37,177 nt of DNA, taken from NCBI GenBank assembly GCA_900766195.1, contig CAAFUN010000070.1:1-37177 (forward strand), in the 5' to 3' direction. Below, in pieces: positions 1 to 7,561 of this stretch (position 1 is the stretch's first letter; each line of letters starts with the position of its first letter). The position numbers and the translations under genes are program-made. The notes beneath the pieces are model-generated. The model was not told where the DNA came from, did no database searches, and saw only the letters and a list, made by a program, of their open reading frames with translations. Source of the DNA: an uncultured Bacteroides sp. Lineage in GTDB: Bacteria > Bacteroidota > Bacteroidia > Bacteroidales > Bacteroidaceae.

Positions 1-1
1 A

Positions 2-1012
2 TCAAACTGACCTCACTGCTAATGTTCCGGAGGGTGATGGGCCTACGCAGCTTAAGCTGTGGTAAAATTTCTCCGGACAGCAATGTAATACCTTATACTT
101 TCCTGGAGTAGTTTTAACTGTTTCGTGAAATACTCTTGTGAAATGAAAGCGATTGGAAAAACCTGTTTTGAAGGTTATTTCATCAATACTCATATTAGTA
201 TGGGTTATTAGCATACAGGCATAGTCTATTCTCTTCTTTTTGACATATTTCTGGAGCGAAACCCCTATCTCGTTTTTAAATAAGCGTGAAAAAGAGTTGG
301 TTGACATACAGGCTTTACTTGCAAGAAATTCATTCGATAAATCCTGATCGTAATGATTCTCTATATAGTTAATGATTTTTGCTACTCTTATATCACTTGC
401 ATTCTGCTTCCATTTTGATTCGTCAATGCTTTGTAATATTTCACAAATAAGAGATTGTGTGGCGAGAAATGCTTGGACATTGAATAATGAGGTGTCATTA
501 TTGATCGAAAGATACTCTTTTAAATAATTAATTTTGCTTTTCAAATGGTCATTTAAGGAGAGCGGATAAATGCCTGGAGAAGCATTGTCATAGGGAAACC
601 CTAAGGTAAAGTGGATAAAAAGATGTTCTATGGCCCCCCTTTCGAGATACCGTTTTTTTTCTTCTGCAGACAGCATACTAATGCTTCCACCTTCCAATCG
701 ATAGCCCTCTTCCGGTATTCTATTTCCTTTTATTCTTGATCGATAATCTGTGTTTGGGGCTATAAGATAAATCTTATCTACTTCCATCTGATATTCATTT
801 TCCTGAAATTCTATGATTCCACCTTCTTCAAAATTATAATAGATTCGCCAGAAAGGAAACGAGAGAGTACTATGTTCCCATTTTTTTAGCCACCAATATC
901 TGCAGCAATGAATATTTACCGAGAATTGCGGGAAATATTGAGCAGTATTAGATGGATCACCTGTGAAATTTGTATTCATATGATTCGATCTATTGTTTGG
1001 AGAATATATCAA
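2..1012 (-). CDS. AraC-family transcriptional regulator, 3' end replaced by repeat sequence
   Basis: This is a one-component transcription factor. An N-terminal sensor-like region covers roughly residues 25-200, and a C-terminal AraC double helix-turn-helix covers about 208-308. The tail of the second helix-turn-helix is recognisable: F285SNRFHFTRVF and then TTPGKYK at 301-307. The start used is the first ATG at 1012. An internal ATG at residue 12 (position 979) is equally possible. A Bacteroides-type -7 box lies on the same strand at 1069-1076. From His310 onward the last 27 codons lie in the 51-bp repeat and the bases beyond it, so the natural C-terminus is lost. The HTH itself seems complete, so the protein may still bind DNA. 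The inducer and targets cannot be told. It is divergent from the hydrolase gene at 1340. Confidence 0.85.
   Translation of the reverse strand: MIYSPNNRSNHMNTNFTGDPSNTAQYFPQFSVNIHCCRYWWLKKWEHSTLSFPFWRIYYNFEEGGIIEFQENEYQMEVDKIYLIAPNTDYRSRIKGNRIPEEGYRLEGGSISMLSAEEKKRYLERGAIEHLFIHFTLGFPYDNASPGIYPLSLNDHLKSKINYLKEYLSINNDTSLFNVQAFLATQSLICEILQSIDESKWKQNASDIRVAKIINYIENHYDQDLSNEFLASKACMSTNSFSRLFKNEIGVSLQKYVKKKRIDYACMLITHTNMSIDEITFKTGFSNRFHFTRVFHETVKTTPGKYKVLHCCPEKFYHSLSCVGPSPSGTLAVRSV
35..85. repeat. 51-bp terminal inverted repeat, left copy
   Basis: Positions 35-85 are the exact reverse complement of 37127-37177, the last 51 bases of the window. The match ends abruptly at 85/86, which is also where the AraC reading frame stops looking like its family. 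The simplest reading is that bases 1-85 belong to a repeated element, such as an IS end, and that 86 onward is the original locus. I do not recognise the element, and no transposase is visible in the 85 bases available. Confidence 0.85.
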
Positions 1013-1068
1013 AAAAACACCGCTGTTAAATAAGCAAGACTGTTTTTCATTTTATTAAGTTAGCTATA

Positions 1069-1076
1069 CAAAGATA
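1069..1076 (-). promoter_or_regulatory. Bacteroides-type -7 box for the AraC gene; rest of gap 1013-1339
   Basis: On the minus strand this reads TATCTTTG, a full match to the TAnnTTTG -7 consensus, 57 bases upstream of the first ATG of the AraC gene. No convincing -33 TTTG is seen at 19-21 bases. The remaining 327-base divergent gap (1013-1339) shows no ORF, no repeat and no clear promoter for the plus-strand gene. Confidence 0.45.
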
Positions 1077-1339
1077 ACAATATTACTCGTTTCGAGAGAA
1101 ATGTCTGCAAATTATTAGTTTTTGTTATATATGCGAAGGGTAAGCTCCTTATTTTGAAAAGATAAAAAGAGGTGTTCTATGCATCGGTCTTTTAGTTTTT
1201 TGACTACATTTGTAATCTTGGCAAAAATAAAACTTTATGTAACTCATATTCGGACGTATACTAAGCTCAGGATATATTTTCATCTCTATTTTAATTAGGT
1301 GTACGTAAGTGGATGGAGTTCAGATAAACTCAGTGGAAT

Positions 1340-2086
1340 ATGGAAATAATAGACTTGGAAATACATGCTGCGCGGAAAGCTATTCATCCTGCATGGATTA
1401 AAGGAGAAAAATATAATATACTTGTGGATGCTTGCTATCCGGGGTTACTTCACCGAATAGAAAAAGCGGCAGCCGACCATGGCTTATGGCTTGCAGACTT
1501 GACACATGTTGTTATCACTCATCATGATTTTGATCATATAGGTTCTTTGGCAGCACTCAAACGGTGTTACCCGCAAGTACAGGTGGTGTCTTCAGTAAAA
1601 GATGCTCCATATATAGGAGGATATGAGAAATCTCTTCGTTTACAGCAGGCAGAAGACCTGTTTGATTCTTTACCTGAGGAGGAACATTCGCAAGCTTTAC
1701 GTTTTCAACATTTATTACAGTCTGTAGAGCCGGTAACTGTTGACAGGACTTTGGTAGACGGAGAAGCTATTGTGGATGGAGTTATCGCCATTGAGACTCC
1801 GGGTCACATGCCGGGGCATATCTCAATTTATATACCATCGCATAAATTGGTCATCACCGGTGATGCTCTTGTTTATCACTATGGACAATTGGAGATTGCA
1901 AATGCAGGATATACCCTCGATATGAAAGCTGCACTGCAGTCAGTTGCTAAAATAGCCAAGCTTGATCCCGATACTCTGCTCTGCTATCATGGAGGTTATT
2001 ATCCCGGCAATTGTCGTGAAGCTTTAAAAGCATTGTTGCTTAATTATCATGAAGATCCAAATGCTCCGGTACACCTTTTCTATTAG
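1340..2086 (+). CDS. Metallo-beta-lactamase-fold hydrolase
   Basis: A 248-residue cytoplasmic protein (no signal peptide) of the MBL superfamily, in the glyoxalase II/lactonase-like size class. The metal-binding pattern is THHDFDHIG at 60-68, H156 and H160 in TPGHMPGH, D175 in TGDAL, and a C-terminal H217 in CYHGG. In the first motif the usual second histidine of HxHxDH is an aspartate (H61-x-D63-x-D65-H66). The same variant occurs in other MBL-fold hydrolases, so the enzyme is probably active. The substrate cannot be deduced. It stands alone, between the divergent AraC gene and the riboswitch-led nrd operon. The AraC protein is a possible regulator on position alone. Confidence 0.85.
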   Translation: MEIIDLEIHAARKAIHPAWIKGEKYNILVDACYPGLLHRIEKAAADHGLWLADLTHVVITHHDFDHIGSLAALKRCYPQVQVVSSVKDAPYIGGYEKSLRLQQAEDLFDSLPEEEHSQALRFQHLLQSVEPVTVDRTLVDGEAIVDGVIAIETPGHMPGHISIYIPSHKLVITGDALVYHYGQLEIANAGYTLDMKAALQSVAKIAKLDPDTLLCYHGGYYPGNCREALKALLLNYHEDPNAPVHLFY

Positions 2087-2196
2087 TTCATTTAATAAAG
2101 TGTTTTAATGTTTTCTCCAATTCCGGCCTTAATGTTAAAGCTTCATTTTTGTATTAATTATAAATATTAATCTCTTTCTTCAATCGAGAATTGCAT

Positions 2197-2204
2197 TATC
2201 TTTG
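2197..2204 (+). promoter_or_regulatory. -7 box for riboswitch-nrdAB transcript
   Basis: TATCTTTG, a full match to the Bacteroides -7 consensus. It lies immediately before the first bases of the cobalamin riboswitch, so transcription would start close to 2210 and include the whole aptamer. A TTTC at about 2175 is only a weak -33 candidate. From 2087 to here, after the hydrolase, nothing else is seen. Confidence 0.55.
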
Positions 2205-2207
2205 CTC

Positions 2208-2384
2208 CAGATTGGTCCTGGTTAGGTTATTCTGCCAACCGGGTTAAAAGGGAATCGGGTGAAAATCCCGGACAGTCCCGCTGCTGTGAAACTCAATGTT
2301 TCTTTTCGGGTAGAACTTTTGCCACTGAATGGTTGTTTCATTCGGGAAGGTGCCGGAAAGTGAGTTAGTCAGAAGACCTGCCAT
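2208..2384 (+). promoter_or_regulatory. Cobalamin (adenosylcobalamin) riboswitch
   Basis: The conserved aptamer landmarks occur in order. There is a GGGAATCGGGTGAAAATCCC segment near 2260-2275, then GGACAGTCCCGCTGCTGTGA (about 2270-2290), and a canonical B12 box AGTCAGAAGACCTGCC at 2367-2382. It lies on the plus strand between a -7 box and nrdA, in the 5' leader. In this family, ligand binding normally represses the downstream gene. Here that would mean less class I ribonucleotide reductase when B12 is available. Exact boundaries are by eye. Confidence 0.93.
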
Positions 2385-2396
2385 TCAATTTAAAAA

Positions 2397-2427
2397 ACTG
2401 TTTTTGCTCGTGGGATAGAAAAACAGT
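2397..2427 (+). promoter_or_regulatory. Candidate riboswitch expression-platform hairpin
   Basis: A 9-bp perfect stem, ACTGTTTTT at 2397-2405 pairing with AAAAACAGT at 2419-2427 around a 13-base loop, starts 13 bases after the riboswitch aptamer. No long T-run follows, so it is not a standard intrinsic terminator. It could be an alternative pairing partner or an mRNA structure in the remaining leader before the nrdA start at 2521. Its role in switching is inferred from position only. Confidence 0.4.
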
Positions 2428-2520
2428 GCGAATACAAATCATTAATTCAATACAGTATTGAATAGTATGCGTTTCATATATACTATGACGCTCTATTCGT
2501 TTGTATAATTCAGTCTTTTT

Positions 2521-5040
2521 ATGGAAATAACAAAAAGAAATGGAACGACGGAATCCTACAACAAGGAGAAAATCGCCGTGGCCATCAAGAAGAGTTTCAT
2601 CAGCACGGGAAAAGAAGTGGCTGATGAGGTGATTTACAACATGGTGGACGAAGTAGAGGCTTTTGTCAACAGTGACGGGGCAAACTGCAAAGTAGAGAAG
2701 ATTCAGGATGAGGTGGAACGCATCTTGATGGAGAAAGGCTTTTATGCTGAAGCCAAAAACTATATTTTGTATCGTTGGCAACGTACGGAGCGTAGGAAGG
2801 CAGTTGTTGCTATAATAGAACGCTTGGGAGACGAGGGTATCGCTACTGTATTGAGAGATATTCAGCATGACTTTAAGGTAGAGGAATACAGCGTGATTCG
2901 TCTGGCCGAAAAGTTTGCAGGCTTCTGCAAGTCGGATATGAAAGCGTCCGAAAAGTTGGCTGCTTTGATTAAGGCTGCTGTTGAGCTCACCACGCAAGAA
3001 GCTCCCGATTGGGAATTTATTGCAGCCCGGTTGCTGAACTATGAGCTTGGAATAATTGTAAAACGTGAGGAAGATGCTGTAGGTATCACCTCCTTTTATG
3101 AAAAGCTTCGCTACCTGACGGAAGAGGAACTGTATGGCAGTTACATCTTGGCTAATTATAGCAGGGAAGAGATTGCCGAAGCGGCTACATTTATTTGTCC
3201 TGAGCGTGATAAACTTTTCAATTATTCGGGCTTGGACTTGCTGATGAAGCGATATTTGATACGCACACGTTTATTTGGCATTTTGGAATCTGTGCAGGAA
3301 ATGTATTTAGGTATTGCGCTGCACCTGGCTATGCCCGAAAAGACTGACCGGTTGATGTGGGTGAAGCGTTTTTATGATATGCTGAGTGGGTTGGAGGTAA
3401 CTATGGCTACACCAACGCTGGCTAATGCACGTAAACCTTACCATCAGCTTTCCAGTTGCTTTATTGATACTGTACCCGACAGCCTTGAAGGCATTTACCG
3501 TAGCATAGACAATTTTGCTATGGTTAGCAAATTTGGTGGAGGTATGGGCATGTATTTTGGCAAGGTGCGTGCATCGGGTGGAAATATCCGTGGTTTCAAA
3601 GGCGTAGCAGGAGGCATAATCCGTTGGATCAAACTGGTTAATGATACAGCAGTGGCTGTAGATCAGTTGGGTATGCGTCAGGGGGCCGTAGCGGTATATC
3701 TGGATGCATGGCATAAAGATCTGCCGGAATTCTTGCAGCTTCGCACGAATAATGGAGACGACCGCATGAAGGCTCATGATGTCTTTCCGGGCATCTGTTA
3801 TCCCGATTTGTTCTGGCGTATGGCTAAAGAAGATTTGAATCAGCAGTGGTACATGTTCTGTCCCAATGAGATCATGACGATAAAAGGTTATTGTCTGGAA
3901 GATTTCTATGGGGAAGAGTGGGAGAGGCGTTACCTGAATTGCGTGAAAGACTCTCGCCTGTCCAAACGTAGCATGACCATAAAAGATATTGTGAGATTGA
4001 TATTGAAGTCGGCCGTTGAAACGGGAACTCCTTTTACCTTTAATCGTGACACCGTGAACCGTGCCAATCCTAACGGGCATAAGGGCATTATCTATTGCTC
4101 CAATCTATGTACGGAGATTGCTCAGAACATGTCCGCCATTGAATCGGTGTCTACTGAAGTGAAAACGGCAGACGGTGATACGGTGGTTGTGAAGACCGTA
4201 CGCCCCGGCGACTTTGTGGTTTGTAATCTGGCAAGTCTTTCTCTGGGACATCTTCCATTGGAAGATGAAGCACGAATGAAAGAAAAGGTGGCTACAGTAG
4301 TACGTGCGCTCGATAATGTAATCGACCTCAACTTTTACCCCATTCCGTTTGCTCAAATTACCAATCATCGATACCGTAGCATTGGACTTGGTGTGAGTGG
4401 ATACCATCATGCACTTGCTTTGCGTGGCATCCGGTGGGAGAGTGATGAACATCTGGCGTTTGCCGACAAAGTGTTCGAGCTCATTAACTATGCTGCCGTT
4501 GAGGCTAGTGCCGACTTGGCAAAGGAAAAAGGTACATATACTTATTTCGAAGGAAGTGATTGGCAGACCGGTGCATATTTTGAGAAGCGCAACTATGATT
4601 CTCCACAATGGAAAGCACTTGCTGAAAAGGTGGCAAAGAACGGTATGCGTAATGCTTATCTGCTTGCTATTGCACCTACCAGCAGCACCAGTATTATTGC
4701 AGGTACAACAGCCGGAACCGACCCTGTTATGAAGCGTTTCTTCCTTGAAGAGAAGAAAGGAGCTATGCTTCCGCGTGTGGCACCGTCTTTATCGGACAAG
4801 ACATTCTGGGTTTACAAAGGAGCTTATCTAATAGACCAGCAATGGAGTATTAAAGCAGCCGGTGTGCGTCAGCGTCATCTTGATCAGGCACAAAGTTTAA
4901 ACCTGTATGTCACCAATGAATATACCATGCGCCAAGTGCTTAATCTTTATTTATTGGCATGGGAGCGCGGTGTAAAAACGGTCTACTACGTCCGTAGCAA
5001 GTCGTTGGAAGTGGAAGAGTGTGAAAGCTGCGCATCATAA
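2521..5040 (+). CDS. nrdA: Class I ribonucleoside-diphosphate reductase, alpha subunit
   Basis: Reduces ribonucleoside diphosphates to deoxyribonucleotides together with the NrdB radical subunit at 5212. The protein is 839 residues. It has an N-terminal ATP-cone (about 1-90) for allosteric control, then the ten-stranded barrel. The first redox cysteine is C313 (QLSSCF). The active-site loop is N528-L-C530-x-E532, and the second redox cysteine is C568 (VVCNLASLS). Paired radical-transfer tyrosines are Y822-Y823, and the C-terminal shuttle cysteines are C834 and C837 (ECESC). All key residues are present. The gene is led by a cobalamin riboswitch and separated from nrdB by 171 bases. It is class I rather than B12-dependent class II, because a full beta subunit follows and the C-terminal tyrosine pair is present. 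Confidence 0.95.
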   Translation: MEITKRNGTTESYNKEKIAVAIKKSFISTGKEVADEVIYNMVDEVEAFVNSDGANCKVEKIQDEVERILMEKGFYAEAKNYILYRWQRTERRKAVVAIIERLGDEGIATVLRDIQHDFKVEEYSVIRLAEKFAGFCKSDMKASEKLAALIKAAVELTTQEAPDWEFIAARLLNYELGIIVKREEDAVGITSFYEKLRYLTEEELYGSYILANYSREEIAEAATFICPERDKLFNYSGLDLLMKRYLIRTRLFGILESVQEMYLGIALHLAMPEKTDRLMWVKRFYDMLSGLEVTMATPTLANARKPYHQLSSCFIDTVPDSLEGIYRSIDNFAMVSKFGGGMGMYFGKVRASGGNIRGFKGVAGGIIRWIKLVNDTAVAVDQLGMRQGAVAVYLDAWHKDLPEFLQLRTNNGDDRMKAHDVFPGICYPDLFWRMAKEDLNQQWYMFCPNEIMTIKGYCLEDFYGEEWERRYLNCVKDSRLSKRSMTIKDIVRLILKSAVETGTPFTFNRDTVNRANPNGHKGIIYCSNLCTEIAQNMSAIESVSTEVKTADGDTVVVKTVRPGDFVVCNLASLSLGHLPLEDEARMKEKVATVVRALDNVIDLNFYPIPFAQITNHRYRSIGLGVSGYHHALALRGIRWESDEHLAFADKVFELINYAAVEASADLAKEKGTYTYFEGSDWQTGAYFEKRNYDSPQWKALAEKVAKNGMRNAYLLAIAPTSSTSIIAGTTAGTDPVMKRFFLEEKKGAMLPRVAPSLSDKTFWVYKGAYLIDQQWSIKAAGVRQRHLDQAQSLNLYVTNEYTMRQVLNLYLLAWERGVKTVYYVRSKSLEVEECESCAS

Positions 5041-5211
5041 AAGCAGACAATGTAAAATAATTATCACAATACAAATCCTCCTGAGTACAGAGTGGTAAGC
5101 TTATACGTAGAAAGATTGGTCTTGCTTCGTTTTTTAAGATGCCGGATAGTAGGGAGGATGAGTAACATCAATAGAATAAAATCAAATAGCTAATAGTATA
5201 TCAAATAAGAT

Positions 5212-6261
5212 ATGGAACCTAAGAATTTAAAAAGAAATGCATTGTTTAATCCTACCGGTGACACAGATCTGCGTCTCCGCAAAATGATAGGTGGAAACAC
5301 TACCAATTTGAATGACTTCAATAACATGCGTTACAAATGGGTAAGCGACTGGTATCGCCAAGCAATGAATAACTTCTGGATACCGGAAGAGATTAATCTT
5401 ACCCAAGACACGAAAGACTATCCACGTTTGGAAAAAGTGGAACGTGTGGCGTATGACAAGATACTCAGCTTTCTTGTATTCCTTGATTCACTGCAAAGTA
5501 ATAATCTACCTTCAATCAGCGAGTATATTACGGCCAATGAGATCAATCTCTGCCTTCATATACAGGCTTTTCAGGAATGTGTTCACAGTCAGAGCTACAG
5601 CTACATGCTCGATACCATTTGCAGTCCGGAGGAGCGTAACGACATTCTATACCTGTGGCAGAGTGACGAGCATCTGCTAAAGCGTAACACGTTCATTGGC
5701 AACTGTTACAATGAGTTTCAGGAAAGTCAGAACGGTTTCACGCTGATGAAGACGGCAATAGCCAACTACATCCTCGAGGGTATCTATTTCTACAGTGGTT
5801 TCATGTTCTTCTATAATTTGAGTCGTAACGGCAAGATGCCGGGTTCGGCACAGGAAATCCGCTACATTAATCGTGATGAGAATACCCACCTTTGGCTTTT
5901 CCGCAACATCATCATTGAGTTGAAGAAGGAAGAACCGGAACTCTTTACACCCGAGAAGGTTGCTGTATACGAAGAGATGATGCGCGAGGGCGTACGTCAG
6001 GAAGTGGCATGGGGACAATATGTGCTAGGCGATAACATTCAGGGACTTACGACGAAAATGATTAACGATTACATCCATTACTTGGGCAATTTGCGTTGGA
6101 CAAGTCTGGGCTTTCCTCCACTTTACGATCACAACCAGAAAGAACCGGAAGATATGCATTGGGTAATGCAATACTCCAACGCCAACATGGTGAAGACAGA
6201 CTTCTTTGAAGCCAAGAGTACGGCCTATGCCAAGAGCACGGCATTGGAAGATGATTTATAA
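5212..6261 (+). CDS. nrdB: Class I ribonucleoside-diphosphate reductase, beta (radical) subunit
   Basis: A 349-residue ferritin-like protein that generates and stores the radical used by NrdA. The six dimetal ligands can be placed: D92 (FLDSLQ), E122 and H125 (QECVHSQSY), E189 (ILEGIYF), E223 and H226 (RDENTHL). The radical tyrosine equivalent is Y129, four residues after H125, so this looks like a Tyr-radical class I enzyme rather than a Phe- or Leu-substituted subclass. Length is close to the family norm. It follows nrdA in the same direction. The 171-base spacer (5041-5211) holds no ORF and only a weak long-range complementarity (5075-5081 with 5153-5159), so nrdB is probably on the riboswitch-controlled transcript. 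Confidence 0.95.
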   Translation: MEPKNLKRNALFNPTGDTDLRLRKMIGGNTTNLNDFNNMRYKWVSDWYRQAMNNFWIPEEINLTQDTKDYPRLEKVERVAYDKILSFLVFLDSLQSNNLPSISEYITANEINLCLHIQAFQECVHSQSYSYMLDTICSPEERNDILYLWQSDEHLLKRNTFIGNCYNEFQESQNGFTLMKTAIANYILEGIYFYSGFMFFYNLSRNGKMPGSAQEIRYINRDENTHLWLFRNIIIELKKEEPELFTPEKVAVYEEMMREGVRQEVAWGQYVLGDNIQGLTTKMINDYIHYLGNLRWTSLGFPPLYDHNQKEPEDMHWVMQYSNANMVKTDFFEAKSTAYAKSTALEDDL

Positions 6262-6427
6262 CCAAGAGGCTTCTACACTTTATTACAGTCTGCTATCCGT
6301 AATACAAATGTAGCTTCTTGCATCAAGACGGAATTACTTGCTCGTAAGCTTTCCGTATTGCAATATTGCAGTTGATATAACAGATATTTCCATCTGTCCT
6401 ATCAACTGCTCTTTCATTTATTCTCTT

Positions 6428-6435
6428 TATCTTTG
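6428..6435 (+). promoter_or_regulatory. -7 box for the small Cys-rich gene
   Basis: TATCTTTG, a full match to the TAnnTTTG consensus, 23 bases before the ATG at 6459. An ACTG 19 bases upstream is a poor -33. The preceding 6262-6427 stretch after nrdB has no other clear signal. Confidence 0.45.
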
Positions 6436-6458
6436 TAGCCGATTTATACTAATACAAA

Positions 6459-6899
6459 ATGGAAACAATAGATTTTTCACAAGTTCCTTACGGATTTGGT
6501 ATGTGCGCGTCGGATTCCTGTTCTAAAACTTCTACCTGTCTACGTCATATCGCTTTAGAGAATGCTCCTGTAGAATATGCTTTTCTTCCCACCCTGACAC
6601 CTAATAAGTTGGCTGCAATAAGTGGCGAAAGTTGTGAATATTACTGCTCGTCAGAGAAAGTTCATTATGCCAAAGGATTTACGCAAACGCTCAATCTTTT
6701 GAGTGTGGGTGTTGCTAGTACCTTTCGTTGGCAACTCATTTCTTATTTCGGACGCAAGAATTTCTACCTCGCCCGTAAAGGTGAGTTACTGCTGACACCT
6801 GACGAGCAGCAGTTTGTCGTCCAACAGGCCCGTGAACTAGGTCTTCAGTGTGACGATTACTTCGATGCTTATGAAGACAGGTACAACTGGAAGGGATAG
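6459..6899 (+). CDS. Small Cys-rich conserved protein (DUF6078-like)
   Basis: A 146-residue protein without signal peptide or membrane segment. The N-terminal half carries several cysteines (C16, C21 and C27 in the first 30 residues, and a C-E-Y-Y-C near 60), which could bind a metal. The C-terminal half is mainly helical. From memory it resembles the Bacteroidales family DUF6078, whose function is unknown. I cannot confirm this without a profile search. It has its own -7 box, so it is probably not part of the nrd operon. It is the last gene before the repeat-rich boundary of the defence island. Confidence 0.7.
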   Translation: METIDFSQVPYGFGMCASDSCSKTSTCLRHIALENAPVEYAFLPTLTPNKLAAISGESCEYYCSSEKVHYAKGFTQTLNLLSVGVASTFRWQLISYFGRKNFYLARKGELLLTPDEQQFVVQQARELGLQCDDYFDAYEDRYNWKG

Positions 6900-6992
6900 T
6901 ATTTTTCTCTTCCCGGATAAGTTGTGCTTTGCTGATAATAATGATTATTGAGTTGAAGTAGCTTCGTATTCTACACAGAGTTTTTTTATGAT

Positions 6993-7100
6993 TTTGCCGT
7001 CACCGTCACTTTTGATAGATAACTATCTATTGAACAGATTTTTATGTAGTGATGGTAACGGTGACGGCAAAGTGACGGCAACCGTTTACCGTCACTACAT
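6993..7100. repeat. Nested inverted repeats at the island boundary
   Basis: Two overlapping dyads lie here. A 14-bp perfect pair is at 6993-7006 and 7058-7071, built on GCCGTCACCGT and its complement. A second pair is ATGTAGTGA at 7044-7052 with TCACTACAT at 7092-7100, and it extends inward with one mismatch and one indel. The core GTGACGG also recurs directly at 7062-7068 and 7072-7078. A 79-codon ORF here (6988-7227) looks like a by-product of the repeats. The function is unknown. A remnant of a mobile element, a recombination site or a protein-binding array are all possible. Confidence 0.7.
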
Positions 7101-7350
7101 TTTTAAGGAAAAAAGACTTAAAATCCTTATGTATAAGGCGTTTCATCGTTTTTTAGGAAATAGGTGCTTTTGTGATGAAAAATGGCAGAAAACCGCTGTT
7201 TTTGCTGCAACATACGTTCTGTTGTAGCATTTTTCAGTATAAGACTGTCGTATGTGGCAATCTATTTGCTCATCAATCCTTGATAGTGGCAAATGCAGGT
7301 TTACACAAACTTTTCATGAGAAGGCTTCTGTTTGCTATGGGTAAAAGGTA

Positions 7351-7438
7351 GTTTCCATTAGAAGAAACGCTCGTTTCCCTATGCAGAAACGGTCGTTCCC
7401 ATTAGGGGAAACTGTCGTTTCTCTACTAGGAAACGAAA
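7351..7438. repeat. Four in-phase 22-bp imperfect tandem repeats, each a dyad
   Basis: Units at 7351-7372, 7373-7394, 7395-7416 and 7417-7438 are each exactly 22 bases. Each has the plan GTTTCC, seven variable bases, GAAAC, then mostly an xxTC ending. The arms are complementary (GTTTC/GAAAC), so every unit is itself a small palindrome, while the middle varies between units. A 22-bp period places successive sites on nearly the same face of the helix, as in operators or iterons. The array ends 85 bases before the -7 box of the island. The rest of the 6900-7561 gap shows no gene. Confidence 0.8.
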
Positions 7439-7522
7439 ACAGAACATACGTACGTTTTTCTACATAAACGCGAAGTTGAATTCTTTTCTTCACTTGATTT
7501 ATCTTTTTCCCTCAATTCTCTT

Positions 7523-7530
7523 TATCTTTG
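7523..7530 (+). promoter_or_regulatory. -7 box for the defence island
   Basis: TATCTTTG, a full match to the Bacteroides -7 consensus, 31 bases before the methyltransferase ATG at 7562. A TTG at 7494-7496 is 26 bases upstream, too far for the usual 19-21 spacing, so the -33 is weak. It is the best visible promoter for the colinear genes that follow. Confidence 0.5.
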
Positions 7531-7561
7531 TTGGTATATCTAACAACGGAAAATATAGAAG

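Noticed and set aside
3307..4080. Long antisense ORFs inside nrdA, the SNF2 gene, the GH84 gene and the SusC genes
   Set aside because: They lie opposite genes with clear family motifs and have no domains of their own. They are mirror-frame by-products.
2521..5040. B12-dependent class II reductase, because of the cobalamin riboswitch
   Set aside because: A complete class I beta subunit follows, and the alpha chain has the C-terminal Tyr-Tyr and CxxC expected for class I.
5075..5159. Terminator or attenuator between nrdA and nrdB
   Set aside because: Only 7 bp pair (5075-5081 with 5153-5159) across 71 bases, with no T-run after them.
6988..7227. 79-codon ORF in the gap before the island
   Set aside because: It overlaps the nested inverted repeats, has no domain, and its composition follows the repeats. 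No start signal supports it.
7351..7438. Possible CRISPR array
   Set aside because: The units are contiguous 22-mers with no unique spacers, and no cas gene is near.
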